Of a stretch of DNA of 64,000 nt, positions 28,229 through 37,209 are shown one piece after another. Under the pieces are notes generated by a model that worked only from the letters and a program-made list of their open reading frames with translations, was not told where the DNA came from and did no database searches. The stretch is from contig NZ_CP048659.1 in assembly GCF_015218165.1 (NCBI RefSeq), positions 1,364,001-1,428,000 on the forward strand, read 5' to 3'. This DNA comes from Acinetobacter piscicola (lineage in GTDB: Bacteria > Pseudomonadota > Gammaproteobacteria > Pseudomonadales > Moraxellaceae). Position numbers and translations under genes: made by a program. Numbering within the stretch: position 1 is the stretch's first letter; each line of letters opens with the position of its first letter.

Positions 28229-28840
28229 ATGAAGTTGTATTATTCTCCAGGTGCGTGTTCTTTAGCTGCTCATATTTTACTCAATGAAATTAATGTTGAT
28301 TTTGATCTAGTACGTGTTGATTTAAAAACACACACGACTGAAAAAGGTGCAGATTATTACGAAATTAATCCTAAAGGCTATGTTCCAGCATTAGAAATTA
28401 ATCCCGGCTTGATCTTAACTGAAAATGTCGCCATTCTTCCTTTTATTGCACAACATGATGCAGGGCAAGATTTGATTCCACCCTCAGGTTTGGGGCGTGC
28501 GAAAGTTTTGGAGTGGTTGGGGTATCTAAACTCAGAATTACATGATGAATATGCAGTGTTTTTTAATCCGGCTGTGTCTGAAGAGGAAAAACAGCGTGGT
28601 TATGCAACCCTAGATAAAATGTTGAAATATATTGATGATTATTTGGGGGATTCTGAGTACGATTATTTGGTGAATGATCGTTTTGGACCTGCGGATGCTT
28701 ATTTATTTGTCCTAACCAATTGGTCGAATGTGATTCATCATGACTTAACACCATTTAAAAATATCGTTGCACTACGTAACTTGGTTGCTGAACGTCAATC
28801 AGTACAAATTGCGATGCGTGATGAAGGTTTAATTCCTTGA
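28229..28840 (+). CDS. Beta-class glutathione S-transferase
   Basis: Conjugates glutathione to electrophiles in the cytosol. The 203-residue protein opens MKLYYSPGACSLAAHILL with Cys at position 10, the glutathione-contacting Cys of the beta class. The YEINPKGYVPALEI (cis-Pro loop) and LTENVAILPFIA (Glu-x-x-Ala binding) segments complete the thioredoxin-like domain. The C-terminal helical domain includes FGPADAYLFVLTNW. ATG 28229 follows AAGGA. It is transcribed alone, with a terminator after it. Confidence 0.9.
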   Translation: MKLYYSPGACSLAAHILLNEINVDFDLVRVDLKTHTTEKGADYYEINPKGYVPALEINPGLILTENVAILPFIAQHDAGQDLIPPSGLGRAKVLEWLGYLNSELHDEYAVFFNPAVSEEEKQRGYATLDKMLKYIDDYLGDSEYDYLVNDRFGPADAYLFVLTNWSNVIHHDLTPFKNIVALRNLVAERQSVQIAMRDEGLIP

Positions 28841-28864
28841 TTGATCCATACAAAAAATAAAAAA

Positions 28865-28890
28865 AACAGCCTAAACAGGCTGTTTTTTTT
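28865..28890. terminator. Bidirectional terminator after the GST gene
   Basis: AACAGCCT/AGGCTGTT stem with loop AAAC, and Ts on the plus side and on the minus side. Confidence 0.8.
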
Positions 28891-28917
28891 TATTTATGAT
28901 TAGATGATGAAGACTGA

Positions 28918-29358
28918 CTATTCATCATTTGGGTTCATGCGACCTTGTTTAATCTCATTGGCGAGACACAGAGATTCGAGAATGCTTTCTCCAATTGTTT
29001 CAGGAATTGCATATTGCATATTGACTGAATAAGGTTGATAGCTTTGACCAAAAACTTTGTCTTTTTTATATTTAGTTTGTGTGATAGTACCAAATTTTTG
29101 TTCATTACAATCTGCTTGATAAAGCGTCATATAATAATCGCCGACTGCAAGACCATCTTGGGTGAGATCATTAAAAATAACTGACTTAAGCCATCCTTGT
29201 ACAAGGGTTTGATTATATTGTTTCTTTTCTTTGATGCTTGGTACATTCAGATATAAATGGCTTTCATCACTTGAGGTTATGCGTATCCAATCATTTGCAT
29301 AAGAAAGTGCTGGAATGAGTAATGAAATGCCAAAAATTGCATATTTAATTGAACTCAC
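28918..29358 (-). CDS. Exported protein resembling the surface-adhesin E-like family
   Basis: A 146-residue protein with a signal peptide (MSSIKYAIFGISLLIPAL, cleaved near SYA-ND). The mature part follows a W-I-R-I-x-S-x-D-E-S-x-x-Y-L-N-V pattern, then LVQGWLKSVI and YYMTLYQADCNEQKFGTIT, much like the small beta-sheet family named after Haemophilus protein E-type adhesins. The start is GTG 29358 after GGGGGA. Many relatives in this genus have no known function; adhesion is not implied. Family assignment is by pattern only. Confidence 0.65.
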   Translation of the reverse strand: MSSIKYAIFGISLLIPALSYANDWIRITSSDESHLYLNVPSIKEKKQYNQTLVQGWLKSVIFNDLTQDGLAVGDYYMTLYQADCNEQKFGTITQTKYKKDKVFGQSYQPYSVNMQYAIPETIGESILESLCLANEIKQGRMNPNDE

Positions 29359-29548
29359 TTGATCCCCCGATTGTGAATTTTAAATTAATAATATAATGAT
29401 ATGTATATGATATTTTAACAGTTAGTGAAAATTTTAAATAGATAGAATGATTTGAATAAATTAAAAAAGGCTACCGAAGTAACCTTAATCGTTTTGCTAA
29501 AATTTATAATGCTTTCAAGCATCTTATTTAGTCTTTTTATTTAGTCTT

Positions 29549-30334
29549 TTATTTAAAAAAGTAACCTGTTTCAGGCGAGCTAGCATTTGCCATACGTTTA
29601 CGTGGCATACGACCTGCAAGATAGGCTTCACGACCTGCTTCGACCGCTTTTTTCATCGCAGATGCCATTAAAACAGGGTTTTGTGCTGCGGCAATTGCGG
29701 TATTCATCAGTACACCATCACAACCCAGTTCCATGGCAATTGCAGCATCACTGGCTGTGCCAACACCTGCATCAACTAAAACAGGGACTTTAGCATTTTC
29801 TTTAATGATGGAAATGGTATGTGGGTTTAAGATCCCTAAACCTGAACCAATTAAGCTACCTAAAGGCATAATGGCCACACAGCCCATGCTTTCAAGTTCT
29901 TGCGCTACAATAGGATCATCAGAAGTATAGACCATGACTTCAAAACCATCTTCAACCAAAGTGCGGGCAGCTTCAAGTGTTGCAGTTACATTGGGATAAA
30001 GTGTTTTTTCATCACCTAGAACTTCAAGTTTAACCAAATTGTGACCATCAAGCAGTTCGCGTGCAAGCATACAGGTACGCACAGCGCTGTTAGCATCAAA
30101 ACAACCTGCAGTATTGGGTAAAATGGTATATTTTTCAGGTGGAATCACAGACAGTAAATTGGGTTGGTTAGGATCTTGACCAATATTGACGCGGCGAATC
30201 GCTACCGTCACGATTTCTGCACCACTGGCTTGAATGGCTAAATCTGTTTCATTTAAATCTTTATATTTGCCTGTGCCGACCAAAAGGCGAGAATTAAATG
30301 TACGAGAACCAATAATAAGGGGAGAGTCTTGCAT
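29549..30334 (-). CDS. thiG: Thiazole synthase
   Basis: Forms the thiazole ring of thiamine from deoxyxylulose-5-phosphate, dehydroglycine and ThiS-thiocarboxylate. The 261-residue TIM barrel shows [11 protein letters not shown] at the N-terminus, [11 protein letters not shown] with the Schiff-base Lys region [15 protein letters not shown], then [17 protein letters not shown] and [15 protein letters not shown] with the phosphate-binding loop. It lies 14 bases after thiS on the same strand, with the substrate carrier encoded first. Confidence 0.96.
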   Translation of the reverse strand: MQDSPLIIGSRTFNSRLLVGTGKYKDLNETDLAIQASGAEIVTVAIRRVNIGQDPNQPNLLSVIPPEKYTILPNTAGCFDANSAVRTCMLARELLDGHNLVKLEVLGDEKTLYPNVTATLEAARTLVEDGFEVMVYTSDDPIVAQELESMGCVAIMPLGSLIGSGLGILNPHTISIIKENAKVPVLVDAGVGTASDAAIAMELGCDGVLMNTAIAAAQNPVLMASAMKKAVEAGREAYLAGRMPRKRMANASSPETGYFFK

Positions 30335-30348
30335 GGGGATGCTCCGAA

Positions 30349-30546
30349 TTAGCCGCCACCGACAGCGTGAATAATTTCAATTCGATCTTGATCAGCGATG
30401 GGGGTTTGCTCAAGTTTGCTTTTAGCAATGATCATTTCATTTTTTTCTACGGCAAAACGTTTACCTTCAAGTGCGAGCGCTTGAATGAGTTGCTGTAAAT
30501 TTTCACAATTTGTCTGTTGCGCTTCGCCATTTAAAAATATTTGCAT
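30349..30546 (-). CDS. thiS: Sulfur carrier protein ThiS
   Basis: A 65-residue ubiquitin-like protein ending in the required C-terminal Gly-Gly (IIHAVGGG). It is adenylated and thiocarboxylated to deliver sulfur to ThiG. The N-terminus [14 protein letters not shown] and mid-region [13 protein letters not shown] fit the fold. It is encoded directly before thiG. Confidence 0.93.
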   Translation of the reverse strand: MQIFLNGEAQQTNCENLQQLIQALALEGKRFAVEKNEMIIAKSKLEQTPIADQDRIEIIHAVGGG

Positions 30547-30583
30547 GATCCGTCCATATCTATTTTATTTCAACGAGATGTGC

Positions 30584-30949
30584 TTAATTTCCGTGTTTGA
30601 GCGCATGCCATGCCAGTAGCAACCAACCTACGATCATGAGTGCGCCACCAATGGGAGTAATTGCACCTAAAATACGGGGTAAGCCCAAAGCCATAACATA
30701 CAGTGAACCACAAAAGAAAAAAATCCCAACTTGAATGAGAATAAAGCTCATTTTAATGGGTAGGGCAGGAAGCACTTTGCTGATTATACCTAAAGCCAAT
30801 AAGCCAAGCGCATGATAGAAAAAATAATCAGTTGCCGTTTGCCACCAAGCCAATTGTTCAGGCGAGGCGATTTTTTTTAAACCATGCGCTCCAAATGCAC
30901 CTAGCATGACAGCAATAGCAAGATTGAGTGCTGAAATTGCGATCCACAT
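30584..30949 (-). CDS. DUF423-family inner-membrane protein (YgdD-like)
   Basis: A 121-residue protein with four membrane helices. It carries the family N-terminal motif LGAFGAHGLKK, then WWQTATDYFFYHALGLLALG and LPRILGAITPIGGALMIVGW. It is widely conserved and of unknown function. It sits 37 bases upstream of thiS on the same strand and could share a transcript. Confidence 0.88.
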   Translation of the reverse strand: MWIAISALNLAIAVMLGAFGAHGLKKIASPEQLAWWQTATDYFFYHALGLLALGIISKVLPALPIKMSFILIQVGIFFFCGSLYVMALGLPRILGAITPIGGALMIVGWLLLAWHALKHGN

Positions 30950-31060
30950 AAACCAAGGTCATCTCAAAGAATTTGCACGTTACCTTAACATAATTTAGCA
31001 AGAGAATTGCGCTTAAAATACAGTACAAAGACTATTTTTAGTTGAAATCATAGGCAAAAT

Positions 31061-31083
31061 AAAAAGGGCAATTCGCCCTTTTT
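31061..31083 (-). terminator. Terminator after rpoH
   Basis: AAAAAGGGC/GCCCTTTTT stem with a 5-base loop, giving a run of Ts on the minus strand. Confidence 0.85.
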
Positions 31084-31096
31084 ATTGATGGTTACT

Positions 31097-31966
31097 TTAA
31101 TTTGATGACATTGCCACTTTGATTTTTTCCATGGCATTTTTTTCTAACTGACGAATACGTTCCGCAGAAACATTATATTCAGCAGCAAGTTCATGCAAGG
31201 TTGATTTATCGTCATCTAACCAACGGCGTTGTAAGATATTACGTGAACGATCATCTAGCTGTTCCATCGCATCGTGCAATGCAGATGTGCTTTGTTCTTC
31301 ATAATCTTCTTCTTCGATCAAACGGGCAGGATCATAACGGTTATCTTCAAGATAAAGCGCTGGAGCAACATGGGTTGAACCTTCATCGTCGTCATCACCT
31401 TGTGCTTCAAAAGCAGCATCGTATGCCGTTAAACGACCTTCCATTTCTAGGACTTGTTCTGGCGTAACATTCAAGTCATTGGCAATGGATTTTGCCTCTT
31501 CTAGCGTGAGTTTTTTACTCGATTTTTTTAAGCTACGTAAATTGAAAAAGAGTTTACGTTGTGCCTTGGTTGTTGCTATTTTGACAATACGCCAATTACG
31601 AATAACATATTCGTGAATTTCAGCTTTAATCCAATGCACTGCAAAAGAAACTAAACGCACTCCCATATTCGGGTCGAAGCGTTTAACAGCTTTCATTAAA
31701 CCTAAGTTACCTTCTTGAATCAGGTCACCTTGTGGCAAGCCATAGCCTGCATAGCTACGGGCAATATGGACGACAAAACGTAAGTGTGACATCACTAACA
31801 TTTTGGCTGCATCTAAATCTTGATCATAAAAATAACGCTCAGCCAACTCTTTTTCTTGTTCGGCTGTCAAAATTGGAATTTGGTTGACAGTGCTGATATA
31901 AGCACCCAGATTTACACCTGGCGCAGATAAGGACAGGGGCATCAATTGATTGCTGCTGTCACTCAT
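31097..31966 (-). CDS. rpoH: Heat-shock sigma factor RpoH (sigma-32)
   Basis: Directs RNA polymerase to heat-shock promoters. The 289-residue protein has region 2 ([40 protein letters not shown]), the diagnostic RpoH box QRKLFFNLR (about residue 133) and region 4 ([30 protein letters not shown]). It has an acidic insert around residues 190-200 (QGDDDDEGS). Start ATG 31966 follows AAGGAG. RpoH is often under translational temperature control through its mRNA, but I did not find an obvious thermosensor here. Confidence 0.96.
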   Translation of the reverse strand: MSDSSNQLMPLSLSAPGVNLGAYISTVNQIPILTAEQEKELAERYFYDQDLDAAKMLVMSHLRFVVHIARSYAGYGLPQGDLIQEGNLGLMKAVKRFDPNMGVRLVSFAVHWIKAEIHEYVIRNWRIVKIATTKAQRKLFFNLRSLKKSSKKLTLEEAKSIANDLNVTPEQVLEMEGRLTAYDAAFEAQGDDDDEGSTHVAPALYLEDNRYDPARLIEEEDYEEQSTSALHDAMEQLDDRSRNILQRRWLDDDKSTLHELAAEYNVSAERIRQLEKNAMEKIKVAMSSN

Positions 31967-32128
31967 GAGTTCTCCTTATAGGATAATAGTGGTAATACCA
32001 TGGCTTTCATCTTAATTGTATTTGCATTCATAATTAAGGAAAATTGGGTATAGAAATGTAAACTTTTATTCAATTATACAAGTATTAACGCAAAATATTG
32101 AATATTTATGAATTAAAAATGAAAAGAC

Positions 32129-32368
32129 TTAAACTCTGATTAAAAAATGAAACTCATTTTCTGAAATTTGTTTGAATTGGCATTGTAATTGATGCAGCTC
32201 ACAATACCGCAAAACATCAATTTCACTGTGTGGATCAGAGGCTTTTAACAAAATATTTTGATTATTTTGTAAACTTTTTAATTGCTTTTTAAGCAACAAC
32301 AGTGGCATAGGACAAGGCTTACCCATGGCATCGACACTGATCACAGAAGAGTCAAAATTTTCAGACAT
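32129..32368 (-). CDS. tusA: TusA-family sulfur carrier protein
   Basis: A 79-residue protein with the core DAMGKPCPMPLLLLKK motif; the Cys in C-P-x-P is the sulfur-accepting residue. In E. coli TusA relays sulfur from IscS toward tRNA 2-thiouridine. The second half, SDPHSEIDVLRYCELH, fits the family. Several TusA paralogues occur in bacteria, so the exact pathway is open. Confidence 0.8.
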   Translation of the reverse strand: MSENFDSSVISVDAMGKPCPMPLLLLKKQLKSLQNNQNILLKASDPHSEIDVLRYCELHQLQCQFKQISENEFHFLIRV

Positions 32369-32759
32369 TTTTTGAGCAATAACATTTATCTATCAACAAT
32401 ATTTGAGTGTAACAAAGAAAACGGATTTGCCCAAAGTATTAATTTATTTACTTCCATAAATCAGCGTTTATAGAGACTTGTGGGATTAAGTGATAAAAAT
32501 GTGAAAATATTTATCTTATAATTATCTAAAAAAATTCTATTAATTGTGATTCACCCATGTTAAGCTCGTTGCGTACTTTAAGAGAGGGACGGTGAAAACT
32601 GTTTGCTCTCCTTTATTACAAGTGGATGTAACCGGGATTTTGTTAATAGTCTTACAGAATGATTACAAGCTTTGAAATTACAAGAAATTTTAAACTTTGT
32701 TTGCTCTGCTGTTTGCAACACCGGGTGGTCCTTTTTTCTAAATAACTGAGGATTAACTT
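32369..32759 (+). promoter_or_regulatory. tusA-csp intergenic region with a long cold-shock mRNA leader
   Basis: This 390-base gap lies between divergent genes. The part near 32580-32745 is richer in G/C, with complementary segments such as GAGAG (about 32582) with CTCTC (about 32605) and a CACCGGGTGG stretch (about 32719) followed by Ts at 32733. Long structured leaders are typical of cspA-type mRNAs, where they act as cold sensors. The start site is not fixed. Confidence 0.5.
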
Positions 32760-32972
32760 ATGACAGCTCGTGAACAAGGCGTTGTTAAATGGTTCAATGA
32801 TACTAAAGGTTTTGGCTTTATTCAACGCGCTGGTGGCGATGACGTATTCGTACACTTCCGTGCAATTCAAGGCGACGGTCACCGTTCACTACGTGACGGT
32901 CAACGTGTTGAATTTAGCGTTGTTCAAGGTCAAAAAGGTTTTCAAGCTGAAGAAGTTCAGCCTTTAGACTAA
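32760..32972 (+). CDS. Cold-shock domain protein
   Basis: A 70-residue single-stranded nucleic-acid binding protein made of one cold-shock domain. RNP1 is KGFGFIQ and RNP2 is VFVHF, with the preceding GVVKWFN. It acts as RNA chaperone or antiterminator in the CspA family. ATG 32760 follows TGAGGA. The long structured leader upstream and the terminator at 33000-33030 define a single-gene unit. Confidence 0.93.
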   Translation: MTAREQGVVKWFNDTKGFGFIQRAGGDDVFVHFRAIQGDGHRSLRDGQRVEFSVVQGQKGFQAEEVQPLD

Positions 32973-32999
32973 TTCTTAAGTTTGTAGAAACTTAAGTGG

Positions 33000-33030
33000 C
33001 GCTCCAATTTTAATGAATTGGGGCGTTTTT
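33000..33030 (+). terminator. Intrinsic terminator after the cold-shock gene
   Basis: A 10-bp stem (33000-33009 with 33016-33025, one G-T pair) followed by five Ts. Confidence 0.85.
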
Positions 33031-33096
33031 GTTTATGGTCATCTTTGTTTATAATAACCACATTATTTCAGTCGTTAATAGTTAGAGCACGTATAT

Positions 33097-34248
33097 ATGT
33101 CATCAGGTTTTGAAACCCTAAATTTACATCCACAACTGAAGCAAGCGATTGATAGTTTAGGGTTTAAAGAAATGACCCCCATTCAGCAAAAAGTATTGAA
33201 ATATACTTTGGCAGGACATGATGCGATTGGGCGTGCGCAGACAGGAACAGGAAAAACAGCTGCATTTTTAGTCAGTATTATTAATGATTTACTCAATAAT
33301 CCAATTAAAGAAAAGCGTTTTCGTGGTGAGCCACGAGCTTTAATTCTTGCACCAACACGTGAGTTGGCGATTCAAATCGAAAATGATGCGCGTGAATTGG
33401 TTAAGTTTTCAAATTTAAACGTGCTAACTTTGGTCGGTGGTGTAGATTTTGACAAACAACGTAAGCAACTAGATGAAGCATTCGTTGATATTCTTGTTGC
33501 AACACCTGGACGTTTGATTGATTTTACAGAACAAAAAGAAGTTTGGTTGGATCAAATTGAATTTTTGGTCATTGATGAGGCTGACCGGTTGTTGGATATG
33601 GGTTTTATTCCATCGGTAAAACGCATTGTGCGATATTCACCACGAAAAGAACAACGTCAAACTTTATTATTTTCTGCAACCTTTAGTTATGATGTGTTGA
33701 ATCTAGCACAACAATGGTTGTATGAGCCTGTCACAGTTGAAATTGAACCTGAAAAGAAAACCAATGCAGATGTAGAGCAACGTGTTTATGTGGTTGAAAA
33801 TCGTGATAAATATAAATTATTACGTGAAATATTAAGTGATGAACCGATTGAAAAAGTAATGATCTTTGCAAATCGTCGTGATCAAGTACGTAAATTATAT
33901 GACCACTTAAAACGGGATCATTATAAGGTCGTGATGTTATCAGGTGAGATTGCGCAGGACAAACGCTTGAAAATGTTAGACCAATTTAAAAATGGGCAAC
34001 ACAATATCATGATCGCAACCGATGTGGCAGGTCGTGGGATTCATGTTGATGGTGTGTCACATGTGATTAACTTTACGTTGCCTGAACAGTCTGATGATTA
34101 TGTGCATCGTATTGGTCGTACAGGTCGTGCGGGTACACAAGGCGTTAGTATTAGTTTCTTGTCTGAAGATGATGCTTTTTATTTACCTGAGATTGAAAAA
34201 GCGATTGGTCAAAAATTACCTTTAACTCGTTTAGAGGGTTATTGTTAA
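33097..34248 (+). CDS. rhlB: DEAD-box RNA helicase, RhlB-like
   Basis: An ATP-dependent RNA helicase of 383 residues with the full motif set: Q motif (FKEMTPIQ), motif I AQTGTGKTAA (about residue 47), Ia PTRELAIQ, Ib TPGRL, motif II VIDEADRLLDMGF, motif III SAT, motif IV IFANRR, motif V ATDVAGRGI and motif VI HRIGRTGRAG. The DEAD box reads DEAD with R after it, as in RhlB. The protein ends soon after the helicase core and lacks a long basic tail. RhlB is the best fit; RhlE-like function is not excluded. Confidence 0.85.
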   Translation: MSSGFETLNLHPQLKQAIDSLGFKEMTPIQQKVLKYTLAGHDAIGRAQTGTGKTAAFLVSIINDLLNNPIKEKRFRGEPRALILAPTRELAIQIENDARELVKFSNLNVLTLVGGVDFDKQRKQLDEAFVDILVATPGRLIDFTEQKEVWLDQIEFLVIDEADRLLDMGFIPSVKRIVRYSPRKEQRQTLLFSATFSYDVLNLAQQWLYEPVTVEIEPEKKTNADVEQRVYVVENRDKYKLLREILSDEPIEKVMIFANRRDQVRKLYDHLKRDHYKVVMLSGEIAQDKRLKMLDQFKNGQHNIMIATDVAGRGIHVDGVSHVINFTLPEQSDDYVHRIGRTGRAGTQGVSISFLSEDDAFYLPEIEKAIGQKLPLTRLEGYC

Positions 34249-34294
34249 TTCATTGCTGATTAAATACGTAAAATCGTATGAATGATTCTTGCTG

Positions 34295-34324
34295 AAAACC
34301 GCTCAAATTTGAGCGGTTTTTTGT
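34295..34324. terminator. Bidirectional terminator after the helicase gene
   Basis: AAAACCGCTC/GAGCGGTTTT stem (34295-34304 with 34311-34320) with trailing Ts, between convergent genes. Confidence 0.85.
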
Positions 34325-34338
34325 TTTAAATTAGAATT

Positions 34339-34719
34339 TTAAAGTTTTGATTGGCAGCTAAAGGTGAGCGTAGTTTGGTAATCTGTGTCTTTTTCAATAC
34401 CTCCTTTACCAATGACTGAACCTAAAACACCTGCTGCTGCGGTAATCATTTTGCCGGTTTGTTCGTCAAATACACCTTTTAATGCGCCATTAAATTCAAC
34501 TTTTTCGTCTACAACAACAGGTGCTGCTTTTTTACCACAGGCATTATTTGCTGCGGTAATGGCATTATTTTTAGAAATAATTTGGCTTTTACCCAAACCT
34601 GTTACTTCATATTGATTATTGGGTTTTTGAATCGCTTGAGTTTGTGTTGGGTTTGAGCTACACGCTGTAAACAAAACAGCACTGGATAACATAGATGCGA
34701 TTACAAGAGTTTTTTTCAT
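34339..34719 (-). CDS. Small lipoprotein of unknown function
   Basis: A 126-residue protein with a lipoprotein signal (MKKTLVIASMLSSAVLFTAC, lipobox FTAC, Cys20). The mature domain has two further cysteines (NACGKK and FSCQSKL) that may pair, and a small-residue segment AAAGVLGSVIGKGG like a short glycine zipper. ATG 34719 follows GGGCGGAC. I do not recognise the family. It is transcribed alone and convergent with the helicase gene. Confidence 0.7.
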   Translation of the reverse strand: MKKTLVIASMLSSAVLFTACSSNPTQTQAIQKPNNQYEVTGLGKSQIISKNNAITAANNACGKKAAPVVVDEKVEFNGALKGVFDEQTGKMITAAAGVLGSVIGKGGIEKDTDYQTTLTFSCQSKL

Positions 34720-34931
34720 AAGTCCGCCCTAAAAATCTTAAATAGAAAGATGATGGTATTGCAGCATAGGAATGCAAATAAAAATGTCCAAATATGTATT
34801 AAAAATGATGCTTTGTATGGTAATCCTGTGAAATACGAAGAATTGTGCAAGGTAAATTCAGTAAATAGCATGATTTTCTGAAAGTTTATGCTAATCTTGT
34901 TGGAAAAGGTTTTTGTAGAACATGGTTAATG

Positions 34932-35513
34932 ATGGATTCAAATCTTCAAATTGTGCATCAAAATATTCATCAACGTCAGTCCGTTGGGCATTTGATTGAG
35001 CCTGCACCAAATGCAGCGCAATTGGAGATGGCATTTCAAGCTGCTTTGACTGCGCCTGACCATCATCGCCTCAAACCAACACGTTTTATCGTGGTGGCAG
35101 GAGAGCAACGTCAAGCTTTTGGTGAATTGCTAGCACAAGCGATCCAAGACTTGGGTGAGGTCGATGCTGCGCAAGTAGAGCGCGTGAAGCATCATCCATT
35201 TCGTGCACCTTTATTAATCTTGGTAGTGACTAAAATTGTAGAGCATCAAAAAGTTCCTGAATTTGAACAAATTTTAAGTACTGGCGCAGCGGTGCAGAAT
35301 TTACTACTTTCTTTACAAGCGCAAGGTTTTGCAAGCATGTGGCGTAGTGGTGCTGTGGTAGAGTCTGCATTATTAAAAACGAAATTAGGTTTAAATGTGC
35401 ATGATCTGATTTCAGGAATTATTTATGTGGGAACTGCTGCGAAAGTCATCGGACCACGTGCTGAACAAAGTACACATGATTATGTGAGTACTTGGCAGGT
35501 AGATCAAAGCTAA
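34932..35513 (+). CDS. Nitroreductase-family FMN oxidoreductase (YdjA-like)
   Basis: A ~193-residue NAD(P)H-dependent flavoprotein of the nitroreductase family. HQRQSVGHLIEPAP matches the FMN-binding N-terminus, APDHHRLKPTRFIVVAG the helix and strand that follow, and ILSTGAAVQNLLLSLQAQGFASMWRSG the central family motif. The short length and the APDHHRLKPTRF form resemble E. coli YdjA. A second ATG lies one codon upstream (34929). Substrate unknown. Confidence 0.85.
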   Translation: MDSNLQIVHQNIHQRQSVGHLIEPAPNAAQLEMAFQAALTAPDHHRLKPTRFIVVAGEQRQAFGELLAQAIQDLGEVDAAQVERVKHHPFRAPLLILVVTKIVEHQKVPEFEQILSTGAAVQNLLLSLQAQGFASMWRSGAVVESALLKTKLGLNVHDLISGIIYVGTAAKVIGPRAEQSTHDYVSTWQVDQS

Positions 35514-35569
35514 AATATAAAGATAGAAATCAGTGTTAATCTCAATAGTGATAAATCAGGATAACAATA

Positions 35570-36643
35570 ATGTCAGAGCTTAAATTTACGGATTTGGTTG
35601 AACCCGTAGTGTTGAATCAAAAAACTGCATTGCGTGTCACTGTTCTAGGTGGCGGTAGTTTTGGAACTGCGATGGCAAATACAGCCACCCGTAATGGCTG
35701 TGATACAATCATTTGGATTCGTGATGAAAATGTTGCAGCAGAAATGAATGCAACGCATGTGAATAAACGTTATTTGCCTGATTATCCTTTAGAAATGGGC
35801 TTGAAAGCAGAATCCAATTTAGAAAAAGCAGTTCGTGATCGTGATATTATTTTAGTGGCGATTCCAAGTCATTCTTTTCGTGATGTTTTAAAGCAAATTA
35901 AGCCTTTTATTAGTTCACAAGCTGTGGTGTCTTTGACCAAAGGGATTGAAGCAAAAAGCTTTTGCTTTATGAGTGATATTATTCGTGAAGAATTACCAGA
36001 AGTACCTTATGGTGTGCTGTCAGGGCCAAATTTAGCCAAAGAAATTATGGCAGGGCAGCCAGCTGGAACTGTGATCGCGAGCGATTCTGAGTTAGTGCGC
36101 TATGCCGTGCAGCAAGCCTTACATAGTGCTTTGTTCCGTGTTTTTGCCAGTGATGATGTGCATGGGGTTGAGCTCGGTGGTGCGCTGAAAAATATTTATG
36201 CTGTGGCAATGGGTATGGCAGCAGCTTATAAGGTGGGTGAAAATACCAAAAGTATGATTTTGACTCGTGCTTTGGCGGAAATGAGTCGTTTTGCAGTCAA
36301 ACTGGGTGCAAATCCATTAACATTTTTAGGTTTGTCTGGTGTGGGGGATTTATTCGCCACTTGTAACAGTCCACTCAGTCGTAATTATCAAGTGGGTTTT
36401 GCGTTAGGTTCGGGGAAAACCTTGCAACAAGCAACCAAAGAGCTCGGGCAAACTGCCGAAGGGATTAATACGATTATGCAAGTGAATACTCGTGCAAAAG
36501 AATTGGATGTATATATGCCAATTACCACAGCACTGCATGAAGTGATTTTTGAAGGTGCACCACCGTTAAATATTGCGGTTTCTTTAATGAAAAATGGACA
36601 TCGCAGTGATGTTGAATTTGTATTGCCGCATCATGCGGTTTAA
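35570..36643 (+). CDS. gpsA: NAD(P)-dependent glycerol-3-phosphate dehydrogenase
   Basis: Reduces dihydroxyacetone phosphate to sn-glycerol-3-phosphate for phospholipid synthesis. The 357-residue protein has the Rossmann motif VTVLGGGSFGTAMA (about residue 24), SLTKGIE, VLSGPNLAKEI, the catalytic Lys in VELGGALKNIYAVAMG and GLSGVGDLFATC. There is an N-terminal extension of about 20 residues before the Rossmann strand. ATG 35570 follows AGGAT. Confidence 0.95.
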   Translation: MSELKFTDLVEPVVLNQKTALRVTVLGGGSFGTAMANTATRNGCDTIIWIRDENVAAEMNATHVNKRYLPDYPLEMGLKAESNLEKAVRDRDIILVAIPSHSFRDVLKQIKPFISSQAVVSLTKGIEAKSFCFMSDIIREELPEVPYGVLSGPNLAKEIMAGQPAGTVIASDSELVRYAVQQALHSALFRVFASDDVHGVELGGALKNIYAVAMGMAAAYKVGENTKSMILTRALAEMSRFAVKLGANPLTFLGLSGVGDLFATCNSPLSRNYQVGFALGSGKTLQQATKELGQTAEGINTIMQVNTRAKELDVYMPITTALHEVIFEGAPPLNIAVSLMKNGHRSDVEFVLPHHAV

Positions 36644-36714
36644 AAAATGCGAAACGGAGATAGTGTTGTCATAAAGAATGGGTATAATTCATTGCAAAGC
36701 CATAAGGAAATTTT

Positions 36715-37170
36715 ATGCAACTGACTTTAGTGCGTCATGGTGAAGCAGCACCACCTTTGAATGGAAATGATTATAAACGTCCACTCACTGAGCGTGGTCA
36801 TGCACAAGCTCAACAAACAGCAAACTTCTTAAAAGATATAGTGAAACCTGATATTTTTGTGGTGAGTCCATTGTTGCGTGCGCAGGAAACCTTAGCACAT
36901 CTTCAAAAACACTTTCACGATGTAAATGTGTTGATCTGTGATAAGATCAAACCAGATGATGATGCCAAACAAGCCATTGATTGGTTGGCGCAATTACCTT
37001 TTGAAAATATTGTGGTTGTGTGTCACATGAATGTGGTTGCTCATATTGCAGAGCAATTAACCCATGAAAATTTTCATCCATATGCATTGGCAGAAGCTCG
37101 AATCTATGAGCAAAGCGTCATTGCACAAGGATTATCTACACAACAAAAAGCCTTTATTCCAACAGTATAA
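36715..37170 (+). CDS. sixA: Phosphohistidine phosphatase SixA
   Basis: A 151-residue histidine phosphatase with the catalytic LVRHGEAAPP motif (RHG, residues 7-9), SPLLRAQETL and the second His in VVVCHMNVVAHIAEQL. SixA dephosphorylates phosphohistidine on signalling or PTS proteins in E. coli. ATG 36715 follows AAGGA. It lies 39 bases before gspL and 71 after gpsA. Confidence 0.88.
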   Translation: MQLTLVRHGEAAPPLNGNDYKRPLTERGHAQAQQTANFLKDIVKPDIFVVSPLLRAQETLAHLQKHFHDVNVLICDKIKPDDDAKQAIDWLAQLPFENIVVVCHMNVVAHIAEQLTHENFHPYALAEARIYEQSVIAQGLSTQQKAFIPTV

Positions 37171-37209
37171 AAGTCTTTTAAAAACAAATTACACGGCAGA
37201 ACACAAGCA

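Noticed and set aside
31061..31083. Inverted repeat as a regulatory site between DUF423 and rpoH
   Set aside because: Stem, loop and minus-strand T-run fit an ordinary terminator of rpoH.
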